The position numbers and the translations under genes were made by a program. A stretch of 64,000 nt of DNA from Halobacteriales archaeon QS_1_68_20 (GTDB lineage: Archaea; Halobacteriota; Halobacteria; Halobacteriales; PXRE01), in assembly GCA_003021085.1 (NCBI GenBank), contig PXRE01000015.1, positions 97,234-161,233 of the forward strand, in the 5' to 3' direction. The first letter of the stretch is position 1, and every line of letters starts with the position of its first letter. The notes beneath the pieces are model-generated. The model worked only from the letters and a program-made list of their open reading frames with translations. It searched no databases and had not been told where the DNA came from. Positions 34,097-44,352 of the stretch are shown here, piece by piece.

Positions 34097-34280
34097 CTCG
34101 GACCGAGGGACGTCGCGGTTCCGGATCCGATCTCGCCGTCACGTTTTCGACTCCGCCGGTTTCTCCGGTTCACCTGTCACGTCCAGCGCCTGCCGCGGCG
34201 GACGACGCGCCGTCCCGCGGTACGACCCCACAAGGGATTTATACCGACGTTAGCTAGGGGAGCCGAACCGGTGGGGTCCC

Positions 34281-35354
34281 ATGGAACGGAGTGACGCGCT
34301 CAGAGAAGCGGCGAAGGTCGTCGAGGTGCTCGAATCGGCGGGCGTCCTCGTCGAAGACGTCTCGGTCAGCGAAACCGGGGACGGCGAGTCCCCGCTCGAC
34401 CTCCGGCTTCGATTGCCGGATGAACCGCTGGAGCTCTCCGGCGTCGAACGGGGGTCGACGCCGGAGAGTCCCGGCGAACGAACGGTCGACGAGGACGACG
34501 AGGAGTCTCCCGTCGAGTGCCCGGTCGCGGGCTGTGCGGAGACGTTCGACTCCGAACACGGCACGAAGATCCACGTGGCTAAGCGCCACGACGACGTGCC
34601 CGCCCACCGCGACCCCGAGCGCCTGGCGACCGTCTACGAGCGCCACGACACCTTCGCGGCGATGCGGGAGGCCCTGGACTCGGGCGTCACCGCCCAGACG
34701 GTCCGCCGGAACATGATGAAACACGGGATCCACGATCCCAGTGAGGCGAACGACGCCGACGCGATTACCAACGCAGGAACCAGCGACCCGGTAGATGCGA
34801 GCGGTGCCGACGAGGGAGCGACCGACCGGAACCGGGCCGACGACGAAAGCGCGGCCGGGAGTGACGCCGGCGAGGGGGCGGAGAGGTCCGACGAGGACGA
34901 AGGACTGGAAGTTGCCGACGAGGACGAGGGGCCGGAGGGGACCGACGCGGAGGCCGGTCTCGTCGAGGACCGCAGGGATTCCTCCGGGGACGACCGCCCG
35001 GCGGCCACGGACGGCGGCGCCACCACCGCCCCGCTCGACGGTGGGCCGTCGGGGATCGACGGGACCGGCGACGCCGACGGTCCAGACGCGCCGGAGCCGT
35101 TCCCCGCGGACGCGGCGGCGGCCCTCGACCTGCCGGGCGGCGTCACGGCGGACGAACTGGTCGCGGTCGTCGCCGACGCCCGGACGCTGTTCGACGTCCA
35201 GCGGGCGATGGACCTGGGCCGCCCGGCGACGAAGTCGATGTTGGCCGACCTGGACATGCTGGAATTCGTCCACGGACGGGTGGCAGACGGCGACGAGCGC
35301 TGCGAGACGCCGGTGGCCGAGGTCCGGCGGCGACTGCGCGAGCAGGTCGAGTGA
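34281..35354 (+). CDS. C2H2-type zinc protein with long acidic linker
   Basis: A 357-residue protein. After an acidic N-terminus comes a zinc motif CPVAGCAETFDSEHGTKIHV with His in AKRHDD (about residues 77-103), then a short helical HTH-like segment (FAAMREALDSGVTAQTVRRN). An acidic low-complexity linker of over 100 residues follows, and the C-terminal segment LFDVQRAMDLGRPATKSMLA resembles another HTH. It is probably a DNA-associated regulator, but the target is unknown. ATG 34281 follows ATTTATA at 34237-34243. The zinc motif resembles that of the protein at 39135-40481. Confidence 0.75.
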   Translation: MERSDALREAAKVVEVLESAGVLVEDVSVSETGDGESPLDLRLRLPDEPLELSGVERGSTPESPGERTVDEDDEESPVECPVAGCAETFDSEHGTKIHVAKRHDDVPAHRDPERLATVYERHDTFAAMREALDSGVTAQTVRRNMMKHGIHDPSEANDADAITNAGTSDPVDASGADEGATDRNRADDESAAGSDAGEGAERSDEDEGLEVADEDEGPEGTDAEAGLVEDRRDSSGDDRPAATDGGATTAPLDGGPSGIDGTGDADGPDAPEPFPADAAAALDLPGGVTADELVAVVADARTLFDVQRAMDLGRPATKSMLADLDMLEFVHGRVADGDERCETPVAEVRRRLREQVE

Positions 35355-35421
35355 CGGCGCACGTGTTTTCCCGCCGAAACCTCCGCGTCAGGCCTTAGGC
35401 CGTCGAGTCGTTAAGGGAAGT

Positions 35422-36726
35422 ATGTCGGAGGGGGAGGGACTCCAACGGACCCTCGGCTTCTTCGAGGCGACGTCCATCGGGCTGGGGACGATGATCGGTG
35501 GCGGCATCTTCATCCTGCCGAGCGTCGCGGCCGCACAGGCCGGCCCGGCCAGCGCGATCTCGTTCGCGCTGGCGGGGCTCATCTCGCTTTTGTCGGCGCT
35601 GTCGCACGCCGAACTCGCGACCGCCATGCACGAGGCGGGTGGTGCCTACCAGTACGTCCACCGGGCGCTGGGACCGCTGGCGGGTAGCGTGGTCGGGTGG
35701 GGCATGTGGATCGGCCTCGTGTTCGCCTCTGCGTTCTACGCCGTCGGGTTCGCCCAGTACCTGACGTTCTTCTCGGGGCTGGTCCCCGTCGCGGTGGCCG
35801 CCGTCGCCCTCGCGCTCGTGCTGACGGCGCTGAACTACTACGGTGGGGGCGAGGCCGGCGAACTACAGGACGTCATCGTGCTCGCGCTGCTGGTCATCAT
35901 CCTCTCGTTCGTGGGACTCGGCGTCCCGGCCGTGGACGGTGGCAACCTGTCCCCGTTCGCTCCCCAGGGCTGGGCGGCGGTGCTCACGACGACCGGGACG
36001 GTGTACGTCGCGCTGATCGGGTTCGGCCTCATCGCCGCCGAGGCCGGCGAGATCAAGCGCCCGGACCGCAACATCCCGTGGTCGATGGTCGTGTCCGTGG
36101 TGGTCCCGACCGTCCTCTACGTGGCCGTGATGGTCGTCAGCACGGGCGTGCTCCCCATCGAAGAACTGTCGGGATCGCGCATCCCCGTCGCGGACGTCGC
36201 CCGGGCGTACGCCGGCCCGCTGGGCGCACTCGCGATGACGGTCGGTGCGGTGCTGGCGACCATCTCCAGCGCCAACGCCTCCATCCTCTCGGCCGGCCGG
36301 GTCACCTACGCGATGGGTGCCGACCGCGTGTTGACCGACCGGTTGCACTCCGTCCACCCCTCGTTCGGGACGCCGTACAGGGCCATCCTGCTGACCGGGG
36401 CGGGAATCGCCCTCCTGGTGGTCCTCCGGGTTGGTATCGACGTCCTGGCGGAGGTGGCCAGTTTCATGTTCCTGCTCACCTACGGCCTGGTCCACGTCGC
36501 GCTGGTCCGCCTGCGACACGGCGAGATGAGTTACGACCCCGAGTTCACCATTCCCTGGCCGCTGTACCCCGTGGCGCCGGCAGTCGGCGTACTCGCCACG
36601 CTGGGAGTGATGGCGGTGATGGATCCGCTGGTCATCTTCGGCGGGGCCACCATCGTCGTCGCGAGCGTCGTCTGGTACTACGTCTACGTGGAGGCAGACC
36701 TCGTCCACGAGACGGCGGGGGACTGA
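35422..36726 (+). CDS. APC-family amino acid permease
   Basis: A 434-residue carrier with about twelve membrane segments. The N-terminal GLGTMIGGGIFILPS (TM1 unwound region) and the TM6 stretch ALIGFGLIAAEAGEIKRPDR are diagnostic for the amino acid/polyamine/cation superfamily. Haloarchaeal relatives sometimes carry C-terminal UspA domains; this one does not. The substrate cannot be told. ATG 35422 follows GTTAAGGGAAGT. Confidence 0.9.
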   Translation: MSEGEGLQRTLGFFEATSIGLGTMIGGGIFILPSVAAAQAGPASAISFALAGLISLLSALSHAELATAMHEAGGAYQYVHRALGPLAGSVVGWGMWIGLVFASAFYAVGFAQYLTFFSGLVPVAVAAVALALVLTALNYYGGGEAGELQDVIVLALLVIILSFVGLGVPAVDGGNLSPFAPQGWAAVLTTTGTVYVALIGFGLIAAEAGEIKRPDRNIPWSMVVSVVVPTVLYVAVMVVSTGVLPIEELSGSRIPVADVARAYAGPLGALAMTVGAVLATISSANASILSAGRVTYAMGADRVLTDRLHSVHPSFGTPYRAILLTGAGIALLVVLRVGIDVLAEVASFMFLLTYGLVHVALVRLRHGEMSYDPEFTIPWPLYPVAPAVGVLATLGVMAVMDPLVIFGGATIVVASVVWYYVYVEADLVHETAGD

Positions 36727-36754
36727 CCGTGCGAGCGGCGTCTCCCCTGGGTGG

Positions 36755-37911
36755 TCAGGGCGCCACGAGCAGCGTGTTCAGTGCGTCCGGGACGACAAGC
36801 ACGTCGCTCCCCGGTTCGACGGCGTCCGCGACCGACTCCCGGGCGTGCATCAGGCACTCCTCGACCACGTCGGGGTGCTGGCTGTTCGTCACGTAGACGT
36901 CGTACTCCCGGAGCACCCGCGCGACGACGAACGCCCGCTGGGCGCCCGGTTCGTAGCCCGCCCGCATCTCCTCGTAGAGGGCGTCGGCGTCCGCGGCGTT
37001 CCGCAGACGCTCGTAGGACCGTTGCTCGCCCCGGCCCTGGCCCGCGCCCTCGGGGAGTGGCGCGGGGACCACGATGCGACCGCCCTCCTGGAGTGGATCG
37101 CCGTCGCCCAGCGCGACGTAGGTCGCCGCCCGACTACCGACAGCGCATCGCGGGCGCTGTCCGCGAGTTCGTGGACCACGGGTCGGTGCTGGCCGGCGGC
37201 GACGTCCAGGATCCCCCCGGGTCCGTGGGTGACGTTCAGGCAGAAGTCCGGCCCTGCCAGGTCGCCCGCGCGGTCGAGAAACTCCCGGAAGGGGTTGCCT
37301 CGCACGCGACCCAGGCGGACGCCGTCCTGCCCGAGCATCCCGGGGCCGTGGGTGTACCGGATCAGGGGTTCGCCGCCCGCGCCGACGACGACCGTCTTCG
37401 CGCCGCCCGAGAAGCCGGCGTACTGGTGGGGTTCGACCATCCCCGTCGAGACCACCAGATCCGCCCCCGCGACGGCGGGGTGGACTTCGACCGGCACGTC
37501 GTCGACCCGTCCGACCTCCACGACCGCGTCCGGGTCGTGGTTCACCGCGAGGTCGGCGTGCTCGCCCAGCAGGTCGTCCAGTTCGTCCGCGGTGAGCGGC
37601 CGGTGCAGCCCCAGGCCGACGACGACGGTGACGTCCGCGCGGTCGACGCCCGCCGCGGTGAGTTCCTCCAGCAGCAGGTCCAAGAGCACGTCGTCGGGGG
37701 TCGCCCGGGTGACGTCGGTGACGACCAGCGCCACCTCGTCGCCCGGGCCGACCCGCCACGACAGCGGCGGTCCCAGGGGGCTGGCGAGCGCCCGTTGCCC
37801 GGCCTCGCGGGGGTCCACGGGGTCGCCGCCCGGCGGCTCCGTGACCGTCACCTCCGAGTCGGGCAACGAGACGGTTACGGCCTCGCTCCCCAGCGGCACG
37901 TCGACTGCCAT
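36755..37911 (-). pseudogene. larA: LarA-like lactate racemase, frameshifted
   Basis: The 5' part encodes a LarA/DUF2088 N-terminal domain: ALVVTDVTRATPDD, VVGLGLHRPLT, HQYAGFSGGAKTVVVGAGG and CLNVTHGPGG. Near 37132-37138 the frame shifts by one base, and the rest continues in another frame as SRAATYVALGDGDPLQEGG, ALYEEMRAGYEPGAQRA, VYVTNSQHPDVVEEC and VVPDALNTLLV. Together they give a near full-length protein of about 385 residues. LarA interconverts D- and L-lactate with a nickel-pincer cofactor. A single-base loss is enough to explain it, either mutation or sequencing error. Confidence 0.8.
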
Positions 37912-38002
37912 GGTCGACGTTCGTGGGCGGCCGGGGAATGGGTGTCGGTCCGGTCGCCCGGACGACACCGCGGCATTCCGGAGGGGTCCGATCCTGCGTC
38001 GC

Positions 38003-39043
38003 TTACCCGTCCACCCGGAACCGAATCCGGTAGGGGAGCGTCCCGCCGTCGTCGTCCGGGAGGCCGATTTCCACCTCGTCGGCGACGACGTACTCGCCAG
38101 CGGGGAGGTCCGCCTGGACGTCGAACGCCCGCTCGACGGAATCGCCGGGTCCGACCCTGGTCTGCAGGCCGATGCTCTCGATTGCGGTGATCTCCCGGCC
38201 CTCCGTGGAGACGTGGTCGCTCTCCTCGTATGCGTCGCTCCAGAGGAGGTGTCCGGTCCCGGGGTCGTCGACGGGCCGGGCGTGGAGGACGCCGAAGGGC
38301 GGCGGCGCCCCGCTCATGACGGTGATCTCCACGTCTGCCTCGTTGTGCAGTGCTAGTCGGAGGCGGGCGCCGCCGTCCAGGTCGGCGTCGGTGAACTCGA
38401 CGGTCAGCGACGCCGGGAGGGTACCGCGCTTCTCGACGTAGGCCGTGTAGAAGGTCCCGTCGAGGTAGACGTAGCGGTTGGCGTCGAGGGCCTCGATCAG
38501 GTTCGCCGGCGCATCGCTGAAGCCGTAGCCGCCGCTGGTTTCACCCGCCTCCCGGACGAGTTCGCGGGTCTCCGTCGTGGGTGACCGCTTCGCGGGAGGC
38601 TTCCCGCGAGGCGATTTCACCGTCGACGGCCGACTCCTCGACCGTTTCCGCAGTGATCTCCGTCGACGGGAGGGTGTGAGTCAGTTCGTAGTAGGTCCCG
38701 TCCCGCAGGACGTACCTCGTCTCCGCGAGGAACTTCACGAGCCAATCGGGGGGTCCTCGACAGCGTAGCCCCCGTCGATGGCGTCCGCTACGAGCGACTG
38801 CTCGCGGTCGTCGAACTCCGCCGTCTCCGGGACCTGCCCGCCGGGCGAGTTCCCGAGGTCGTTCAGCCTGATGGCGTACGTGAACGTCTGGACGGACTCG
38901 ACGGCGACGGCCTGGCCGGGGTCGCCCGTCGTGGTCGGCGTCCCGTCGGCGGCGGGTGACTCGGTCGATCCCGACTGGTCGAGACACCCGGCCGCTGCGA
39001 CGGACGCGCCAGCGAGGAGGTGGAGGGCCTGGCGGCGTTTCAT
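38003..39043 (-). pseudogene. Secreted lipoprotein with two compensating frameshifts
   Basis: ATG 39043 starts a Tat/lipoprotein-type signal (MKRRQALHLLAGASVAAAGC). The frame ends at 38735 because a run of six G (38748-38753, plus strand) appears one short. The next frame gives DWLVKFLAETRYVLRDGTYY up to about 38585. A second indel then restores the first frame, giving ETRELVREAGETSGGYGFSD through to the stop at 38003. The two halves look like repeated domains (GGYAVEDPP, RYVLRDGTYY versus GGYGFSDAP, RYVYLDGTFY). Function is unknown. Confidence 0.65.
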
Positions 39044-39134
39044 ACCCGCGCGATCGGCTGGATCGAACTAAAACGTGCGGGAGGCTCAAACGGCCGTTTC
39101 GGTCACGAACCCCGTCTGGGACTGGCGGCCGCGG

Positions 39135-40481
39135 TCACAGTCTGGCCAGGTAGTCGTCCATCCCCTCGTAGGCGAGCGCGTCCCAGTCGTGGTCGTCGTC
39201 GTGGACGCCGCTGACGTGCGCGGAAACCGAGGCCGGCACGTTCCGGTAGTCACACCCCCGGACGGGACAGGGGACTTCCTCGTCCGCGCCGGCTCCCACA
39301 CGGACGTCTTCGCTCGACGCGCCACGGTCACCCCCGCCCGACCCGTCCCGGACCCCGGTCAACTCTGCAGCGACCTCCTCGACCGCATCCGCGTCGACGT
39401 CGACCCGGCGGACGTACTCCGTCTCGCTGACCTCGTAGAACGCCGACTCGTCGAGTCTGGCCTCCTCGACGAGTTCCTCGACGGCGTCCTCGTCGACCTG
39501 CTCGGTGAGGACGGCCTCCCGCGAGAAGCCGTTGCGCTCGACGGCGGCGAGGACCTCCGATTCGTCCCGCAACGAACGCCGGGTCCGACTGGCGCCGGCG
39601 ACGGTCCCCATCTCGCCCGAAATCTGCTGGCCGTCGGCGACGCGGTCCGCGAGGGCGTCCCGGGTCTCCGTCCGGAGGTCGCCGACCCGGCTCTCGATCT
39701 CGGAGAGGAGCGCGTAGAGGTCGGCGAGGCGGTCGGCCGAGAACGAGTCCAGGGCCGGCGCGTCGGCCGCGTCCAGGTCCGCGAGGTAGGCGACGCTGGC
39801 CGCCTCCACGCCGGAGCGGTCCGCCGGGTCGTCGGGTATCCCGCTTGCGTCGTCGGTCACCGTCTGCTCGTCTGCCGTCGCCCGCCCGCCCGTCGACTCG
39901 GCCCCCGACTCGGCGCGCGAACTGCCCGCGCTCGTCGACCCGGCGTCGTGGGAGCGACTCCCGCCGTCAGACGGGTTCGGTCGGCCGTCGCGGTCAACCC
40001 CCGCCGACCCCGGTTGCGGATCTGCACCTGGGTCGGTCGCGTCCTCGACGGGTGCCGCCGTGGCCGCGCTGCCGTCTTCGGTCCGGCGGAGGTCCGCCAG
40101 CGAGAGGTACCACCCCAGCGGCGTCCGGTCGAGTTGCTCCCGCAGCGCCGACCGCTGGCGGTCACCGAACCGACTGCCCCGGAGGTAGTCAGCGATGGCC
40201 CGCGCCTGCTCGTCGGTCATGCCCCGGGCACTGGTGGGTTCGGCGACGTCGTTCCCGGCCTCGACGATCCGGCCGGGACTGCCGGGAAGCCAGGCGTCGC
40301 CGGCGTACACCAGCGTCCGGACGAACTCGACCGGGAGGTGGTCGCCCGCCTCGCACCCCAGTTCCTCGCGGACGAGCGTCTCGCCCTCGGCCCCGAGGGC
40401 GAACCGGTATCGCCCGGACTCCAGCGGGGCGGCCACCATCCAGTCGCCGTCCTCGCGGACGAGCGTCGGTCGCTTCGCCAT
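39135..40481 (-). CDS. Haloarchaeal protein with C-terminal zinc motif
   Basis: A 448-residue protein I do not recognise by name. The N-terminal 130 residues form an alpha/beta domain (RYRFALGAEGETLVREELGC). A long acidic Ser/Gly-rich linker follows, then helical segments (SFSADRLADLYALLSEIESR) and helix-turn-helix-like stretches. The C-terminus has CPVRGCDYRNVPASVSAHVS with His in GVHDDDHDW, a C2H2-like zinc site. A plus-strand frame across the same region is only a high-GC shadow. It may act in transcription, given the similar zinc motif at 34281-35354. Confidence 0.7.
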   Translation of the reverse strand: MAKRPTLVREDGDWMVAAPLESGRYRFALGAEGETLVREELGCEAGDHLPVEFVRTLVYAGDAWLPGSPGRIVEAGNDVAEPTSARGMTDEQARAIADYLRGSRFGDRQRSALREQLDRTPLGWYLSLADLRRTEDGSAATAAPVEDATDPGADPQPGSAGVDRDGRPNPSDGGSRSHDAGSTSAGSSRAESGAESTGGRATADEQTVTDDASGIPDDPADRSGVEAASVAYLADLDAADAPALDSFSADRLADLYALLSEIESRVGDLRTETRDALADRVADGQQISGEMGTVAGASRTRRSLRDESEVLAAVERNGFSREAVLTEQVDEDAVEELVEEARLDESAFYEVSETEYVRRVDVDADAVEEVAAELTGVRDGSGGGDRGASSEDVRVGAGADEEVPCPVRGCDYRNVPASVSAHVSGVHDDDHDWDALAYEGMDDYLARL

Positions 40482-40591
40482 GTCCTGACTCGTACTCGCG
40501 CGTCACGGTATTTGGACGTATCGACGGCCCCGACGCCGCGTCGACTTCCGCAGTCGGTGCCGTTTTGCCCGCGGGTACCCCAGTCCCGGGC

Positions 40592-41578
40592 ATGCGAGCG
40601 CTCGTCATCGGCGGCACCCGCTTCATCGGCCGCCACCTCGTGGAGGAACTGCTGGCCAACGACTACGAGGTCACCATCTTCAACCGGGGGAACCACGACA
40701 ACCCCTTCGCCGACGACGACCGCGTCCGCCACGTCGAGGGCGACCGCAAGAACGAGGGTGCCCTCGAAGCGGCCTCGACGGAGGTCGACCCCGACCACGT
40801 CTACGACGTCGTCGCCTATAAGCCGAGAGACGTCCGCGCGGCGACGGAGATCTTCGCGGACGTCGACGCCTACGTCTACGTCTCCAGCGGCGGCGCCTAC
40901 GGCGCGGAACACGTCCCGAAGCGAGAGGCCGTGACGCCGCTGCAGGAGTGTACCACCGGGCAGGCGACCGAGGACTCCGCTGAGACCTACGGTAACCGCA
41001 AGGCCGAGGGCGACCGCGCGGTGTTCGCGGCCGCCGAACGCGGCGTGAACGCGATGAGCGTCCGGCCGACGGTCGTCTACGGCCCCCACGACTACACGGA
41101 GCGCCTGGACTACTGGATCGACCGCGTGAACGAACACGACCGCGTCGTGATCCCCGGCGACGGCGACCTGCTCTGGCACCGCGTCTACGTGGAGGACGTC
41201 GCCGCAGCGATGCGCATCGTCGCCGAGGCAGGGACGGCCGGCGAGGCGTACAACGTCGGGGATCGGCGCTTGGTTACCCACGCGGAACTGGTCAACCGCC
41301 TCGCGGCCACCCTGGACACGGACGTCGAGGGCGTCACCGCCAGCGAGCGCGAACTCGCGGCCGGCGACCTCGTCCCGGGGGACTTCCCGCTGTACCGCGA
41401 GCACCCCCACGTCCTGGCGACGAGCAAACTGGCGTCGCTGGGCTGGGAGTCGACGCCGCTGTCGACGGCCATCGAGCGCACCGTCGAAGAACACCTCGAC
41501 AGCGACCGTGACGGTCGGGAACTCGGTCCGGACCGCGAGGACGAACAGCGGGTGCTCGAGGTCCTCGACACGCTGTGA
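40592..41578 (+). CDS. NAD-dependent epimerase/dehydratase (extended SDR)
   Basis: A 328-residue SDR protein. The Rossmann start MRALVIGGTRFIGRHLVEEL is the GxRFxGxxL variant seen in atypical SDRs related to chloroplast CSP41 and plant isoflavone-type epimerases. The active-site region is YVSSGGAYG followed by TYGNRKAEGDRAVF (YxxxK as Tyr-Gly-Asn-Arg-Lys), and SVRPTVVYGPHD is the conserved C-terminal substrate strand. The substrate is probably a nucleotide-sugar or nucleic-acid-bound sugar. ATG 40592 is clear. Confidence 0.88.
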   Translation: MRALVIGGTRFIGRHLVEELLANDYEVTIFNRGNHDNPFADDDRVRHVEGDRKNEGALEAASTEVDPDHVYDVVAYKPRDVRAATEIFADVDAYVYVSSGGAYGAEHVPKREAVTPLQECTTGQATEDSAETYGNRKAEGDRAVFAAAERGVNAMSVRPTVVYGPHDYTERLDYWIDRVNEHDRVVIPGDGDLLWHRVYVEDVAAAMRIVAEAGTAGEAYNVGDRRLVTHAELVNRLAATLDTDVEGVTASERELAAGDLVPGDFPLYREHPHVLATSKLASLGWESTPLSTAIERTVEEHLDSDRDGRELGPDREDEQRVLEVLDTL

Positions 41579-41832
41579 CCGGACCGGACGCGCCGTCGGC
41601 GTCGCTGGGCGCGTTCTGTCGGGAGGTAAGGGGTGCGGACCGGGTTGCAACCCGAAAACCGATGGGGTGGGGAAGTTGGGGGGGGGTGTCGGTCGGTACC
41701 AGGTCGCCGACCGGTTCATTATTGTACGGGCCTGTTGATAAAAATTTCGGATCTGATTGATTACACTTTCGTCCGGCGGTTTCGCCGATCCGAGGGGACA
41801 GACCCTTGTGAGGGGGGAAGCAACGGACTGGC

Positions 41833-42891
41833 ATGTTCGAGAAGTCGACGTGGATCCGGTTGCCCCGGAACGTGGTCGTGGGCCACGACGCCCTCGACCG
41901 GACCGCCGAGGTGGTCCAGGACATCCACCTGGACGGCAAACCGCTGCTGGTGACGAGTCCGACGCCGCGGGAGGTCGCCGGCGAGCGGGTGATCGAGCAA
42001 CTGTCGGCGGTCGGGCCGGTGCCCGAGACCATCGAGGTAGAGACGGCGAGTTTCGACGCGGTCCAGCGCGTGATCGACGAGGCCCGCGCGGTCGAGTCCG
42101 ACTACCTGCTCGGGGTCGGCGGCGGCAAGGCAATCGACCTGGCCAAGTCCGCCAGCGACGAACTCGACCAGCCGTTCGTCTCCGTGCCGACCGCCGCCAG
42201 CCACGACGGCATCGTCAGCGGCCGTTCGTCCATCCCGGAGGGCGACACGCGCCACAGCGTCGCCGCCGAACCGCCGGTCGCCGTCGTCGCGGACACGGGC
42301 GTGCTCGCGGACGCCCCCTGGGAACTGACGACGGCGGGCTGTGCGGACATCATCTCCAACTACACCGCGGTCGCCGACTGGCGACTGGCCCAGCGCCTGA
42401 AGAACGTCGAGTTCTCGGAGTACGCCGCCGCCCTCTCGGAGATGACCGCGGAGATGCTGGTCGACAACGCCGAGTCTATCCGGCCGGGGCTGGAGGAGTC
42501 CGCCTGGGCGGTGGTGAAGGCATTGGTCTCCTCCGGCGTGGCGATGTCCATCGCGGGGTCGTCCCGGCCGGCCAGCGGCGCCGAACACCTCTTCTCGCAC
42601 CAGCTAGACCGCATCGCACCGGGCAAGGCCCTGCACGGCCACCAGGTCGGCGTCGGGTCCATCGTCACCGCGTACTTCCACGGCGGCGACCGTGGCTTCT
42701 GGCGGGAAATCCGGGCCGCCCTGGAGAGCATCGACGCCCCGACGACCGCGGACGAACTCGGTGTCTCCGACGAGGAGGTCGTCGAGGCGCTGACCACGGC
42801 CCACGAGATCCGGGACCGCTACACCGTCCTCGGGGACGGCGTCAGCGAGGACGCCGCCATCGAGACCCTCACCAAGACCGGCGTCATCTGA
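41833..42891 (+). CDS. egsA: sn-Glycerol-1-phosphate dehydrogenase
   Basis: A 352-residue NAD(P)-dependent enzyme reducing dihydroxyacetone phosphate to sn-glycerol-1-phosphate, the backbone of archaeal membrane lipids. GVGGGKAIDLAKSAS (about residues 94-108) binds nucleotide. TAASHDGIVSGRSS, SGAEHLFSHQLD and HGHQVGVGSI contain metal-binding Asp and His residues. The length is as in the family. A 254-base gap upstream contains AT-rich promoter-like sequence at 41716-41765. The gene is essential in archaea. Confidence 0.96.
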   Translation: MFEKSTWIRLPRNVVVGHDALDRTAEVVQDIHLDGKPLLVTSPTPREVAGERVIEQLSAVGPVPETIEVETASFDAVQRVIDEARAVESDYLLGVGGGKAIDLAKSASDELDQPFVSVPTAASHDGIVSGRSSIPEGDTRHSVAAEPPVAVVADTGVLADAPWELTTAGCADIISNYTAVADWRLAQRLKNVEFSEYAAALSEMTAEMLVDNAESIRPGLEESAWAVVKALVSSGVAMSIAGSSRPASGAEHLFSHQLDRIAPGKALHGHQVGVGSIVTAYFHGGDRGFWREIRAALESIDAPTTADELGVSDEEVVEALTTAHEIRDRYTVLGDGVSEDAAIETLTKTGVI

Positions 42892-42908
42892 TTTCCCGCT
42901 CCGGACTG

Positions 42909-43442
42909 TCAGTCAGCCGGGATCGGTAATTCCGACAGAGGGTCGTACAGCAACTCGTCCGGTCGCTCGTCGAACCAGCGAGCGGCGGCGATCTCGCCCT
43001 CCCGGGGACGGACCTCGCCGCCCGCGTACTCGGCGTGGAACACGAGCACCAGCCCGTGCAGCGGCGGTCGGTCGCGCTCGGCGTCGACGATTTCGACCTG
43101 CTGGGCCAGCCCCACGCTCCCGAGGTCGACCGTCACGCCCGTTTCTTCGCGGACTTCCCGGCGGGCCGTCACCGCCAGCGTCTCACCGGGTTCGTGTTTG
43201 CCCGACGGCTCCTGCCAGGCGTCGTAGCCCTCGCGCTGGACCAGTAGCACCGCGCCGTCGTCGTTCCGGACCCAGGCGCCGGCGCCGCCGACGGTGCCCG
43301 CCTCGAACCGCTCGACGGTCCGGTCGTAGTCGTCGGGGTCGACCTGCCAGCGGTCCTCGACGGTCCACTCGACGCCGAACTCGTCGTCGAGGTCGGCCAG
43401 CGCCCGGCGGACGCGTTCGCGGGAGCGCTCCCCGAGTCCCAT
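42909..43442 (-). CDS. Nudix hydrolase
   Basis: A 177-residue protein with a full Nudix box [20 protein letters not shown] followed by TGV (about residues 95-117). The fold's other strands are visible ([36 protein letters not shown]). It hydrolyses a nucleoside diphosphate linked to some other group; the substrate is unknown. The N-terminal 45 residues are a helical extension common in haloarchaeal members. ATG 43442 is chosen because coding similarity starts there. It is convergent with egsA. Confidence 0.88.
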   Translation of the reverse strand: MGLGERSRERVRRALADLDDEFGVEWTVEDRWQVDPDDYDRTVERFEAGTVGGAGAWVRNDDGAVLLVQREGYDAWQEPSGKHEPGETLAVTARREVREETGVTVDLGSVGLAQQVEIVDAERDRPPLHGLVLVFHAEYAGGEVRPREGEIAAARWFDERPDELLYDPLSELPIPAD

Positions 43443-43503
43443 GGAGGAAGCGAGCGTGGCGGCCCGAAAGCAGGTTCCGTCGACGGCAGGCGTTGCCGGC
43501 AGT

Positions 43504-44352
43504 TCACCCGATCTCGGCGGTCCGGAACCGCCAGTAGCCCAGCGCCAGGGGGACGGCGATCCACAGGGCCATGAGGACGACCATGAACCACCCTTCGAGG
43601 TAGAACGGGTCGTCCGGACGGGGTGCCGCACCGACCGTCGCCAGGATGTCGGTCGGCATCACCAGTTGCATCGAGTTCAGGTACGCTCCCGTCGGACTGA
43701 TCGAGTAGAGGAACTCGAGCAGGTTCTCGTAGTCCGCGGGGTCGGCACCGAGTTTGTCGAGCACGAACGACAGCATCTGGACCGGCCCCACCGGGAGGAA
43801 GTTCCAGACGATGTTGAACACGAAGAAGAAGCCGATGGCGCCGCCTATCGCCCGCGAGCGCGTCGACGTCGACGCGGAGATGGCCAGCGCGACCGACACG
43901 TACGCCACCGCGTACAGCAACGTCAGGACGACGAACATGACGAAGTCCCCGACGGCGAGTTCCATCGAGGGGACGAGCACCTCGGCCGCCGCCGTTCCGA
44001 CGACGAACGACAGCAGCAGTCCCGCCGCGACGACCCCGCTACGGGCAAGCAACTTCCCGAGGACGACGTCCGCCCGCGTCACCGGGGCTCCGAGGGTGAA
44101 CTTGATCCGTCCCGACTCGCGTTCGCCGGCGAGCGCGAGGTACGCCGCGACCAGCGCGATCAGCGGCACGACCAGCGCCCCGCCGACGCCCGCGAGCCCC
44201 CACAGCACCCTGTGGAAGTTGGGATCCGACGACCCGCTCTGCCCGTAGAAGAACAGTAGCATGAACAGCGTGTACAGCGCCGCCGGTGTCCAGACGAGTT
44301 TCGCCCGACGGACGTCGAGGAAGTCCCGCCGGGCCACTGCGAACGCCTTCAT
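43504..44352 (-). CDS. ABC-2 type transporter permease (module 1)
   Basis: A 282-residue membrane protein with about six hydrophobic segments. It has the ABC-2 permease features [24 protein letters not shown] (coupling helix, about residues 69-92) and [17 protein letters not shown]. It overlaps the ATPase upstream by four bases, so the pair forms one exporter. The substrate is unknown; such haloarchaeal modules are called NosY/CcmA-like or drug exporters. Confidence 0.9.
   Translation of the reverse strand: MKAFAVARRDFLDVRRAKLVWTPAALYTLFMLLFFYGQSGSSDPNFHRVLWGLAGVGGALVVPLIALVAAYLALAGERESGRIKFTLGAPVTRADVVLGKLLARSGVVAAGLLLSFVVGTAAAEVLVPSMELAVGDFVMFVVLTLLYAVAYVSVALAISASTSTRSRAIGGAIGFFFVFNIVWNFLPVGPVQMLSFVLDKLGADPADYENLLEFLYSISPTGAYLNSMQLVMPTDILATVGAAPRPDDPFYLEGWFMVVLMALWIAVPLALGYWRFRTAEIG

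Noticed and set aside
39075..40934. Long plus-strand reading frame of about 600 codons opposite the zinc-motif protein
   Set aside because: Composition is Arg/Pro-rich without domains, while the minus-strand frame has acidic haloarchaeal composition and a clean C2H2 end. It is a GC-driven shadow; the real plus-strand gene is the epimerase from 40592.
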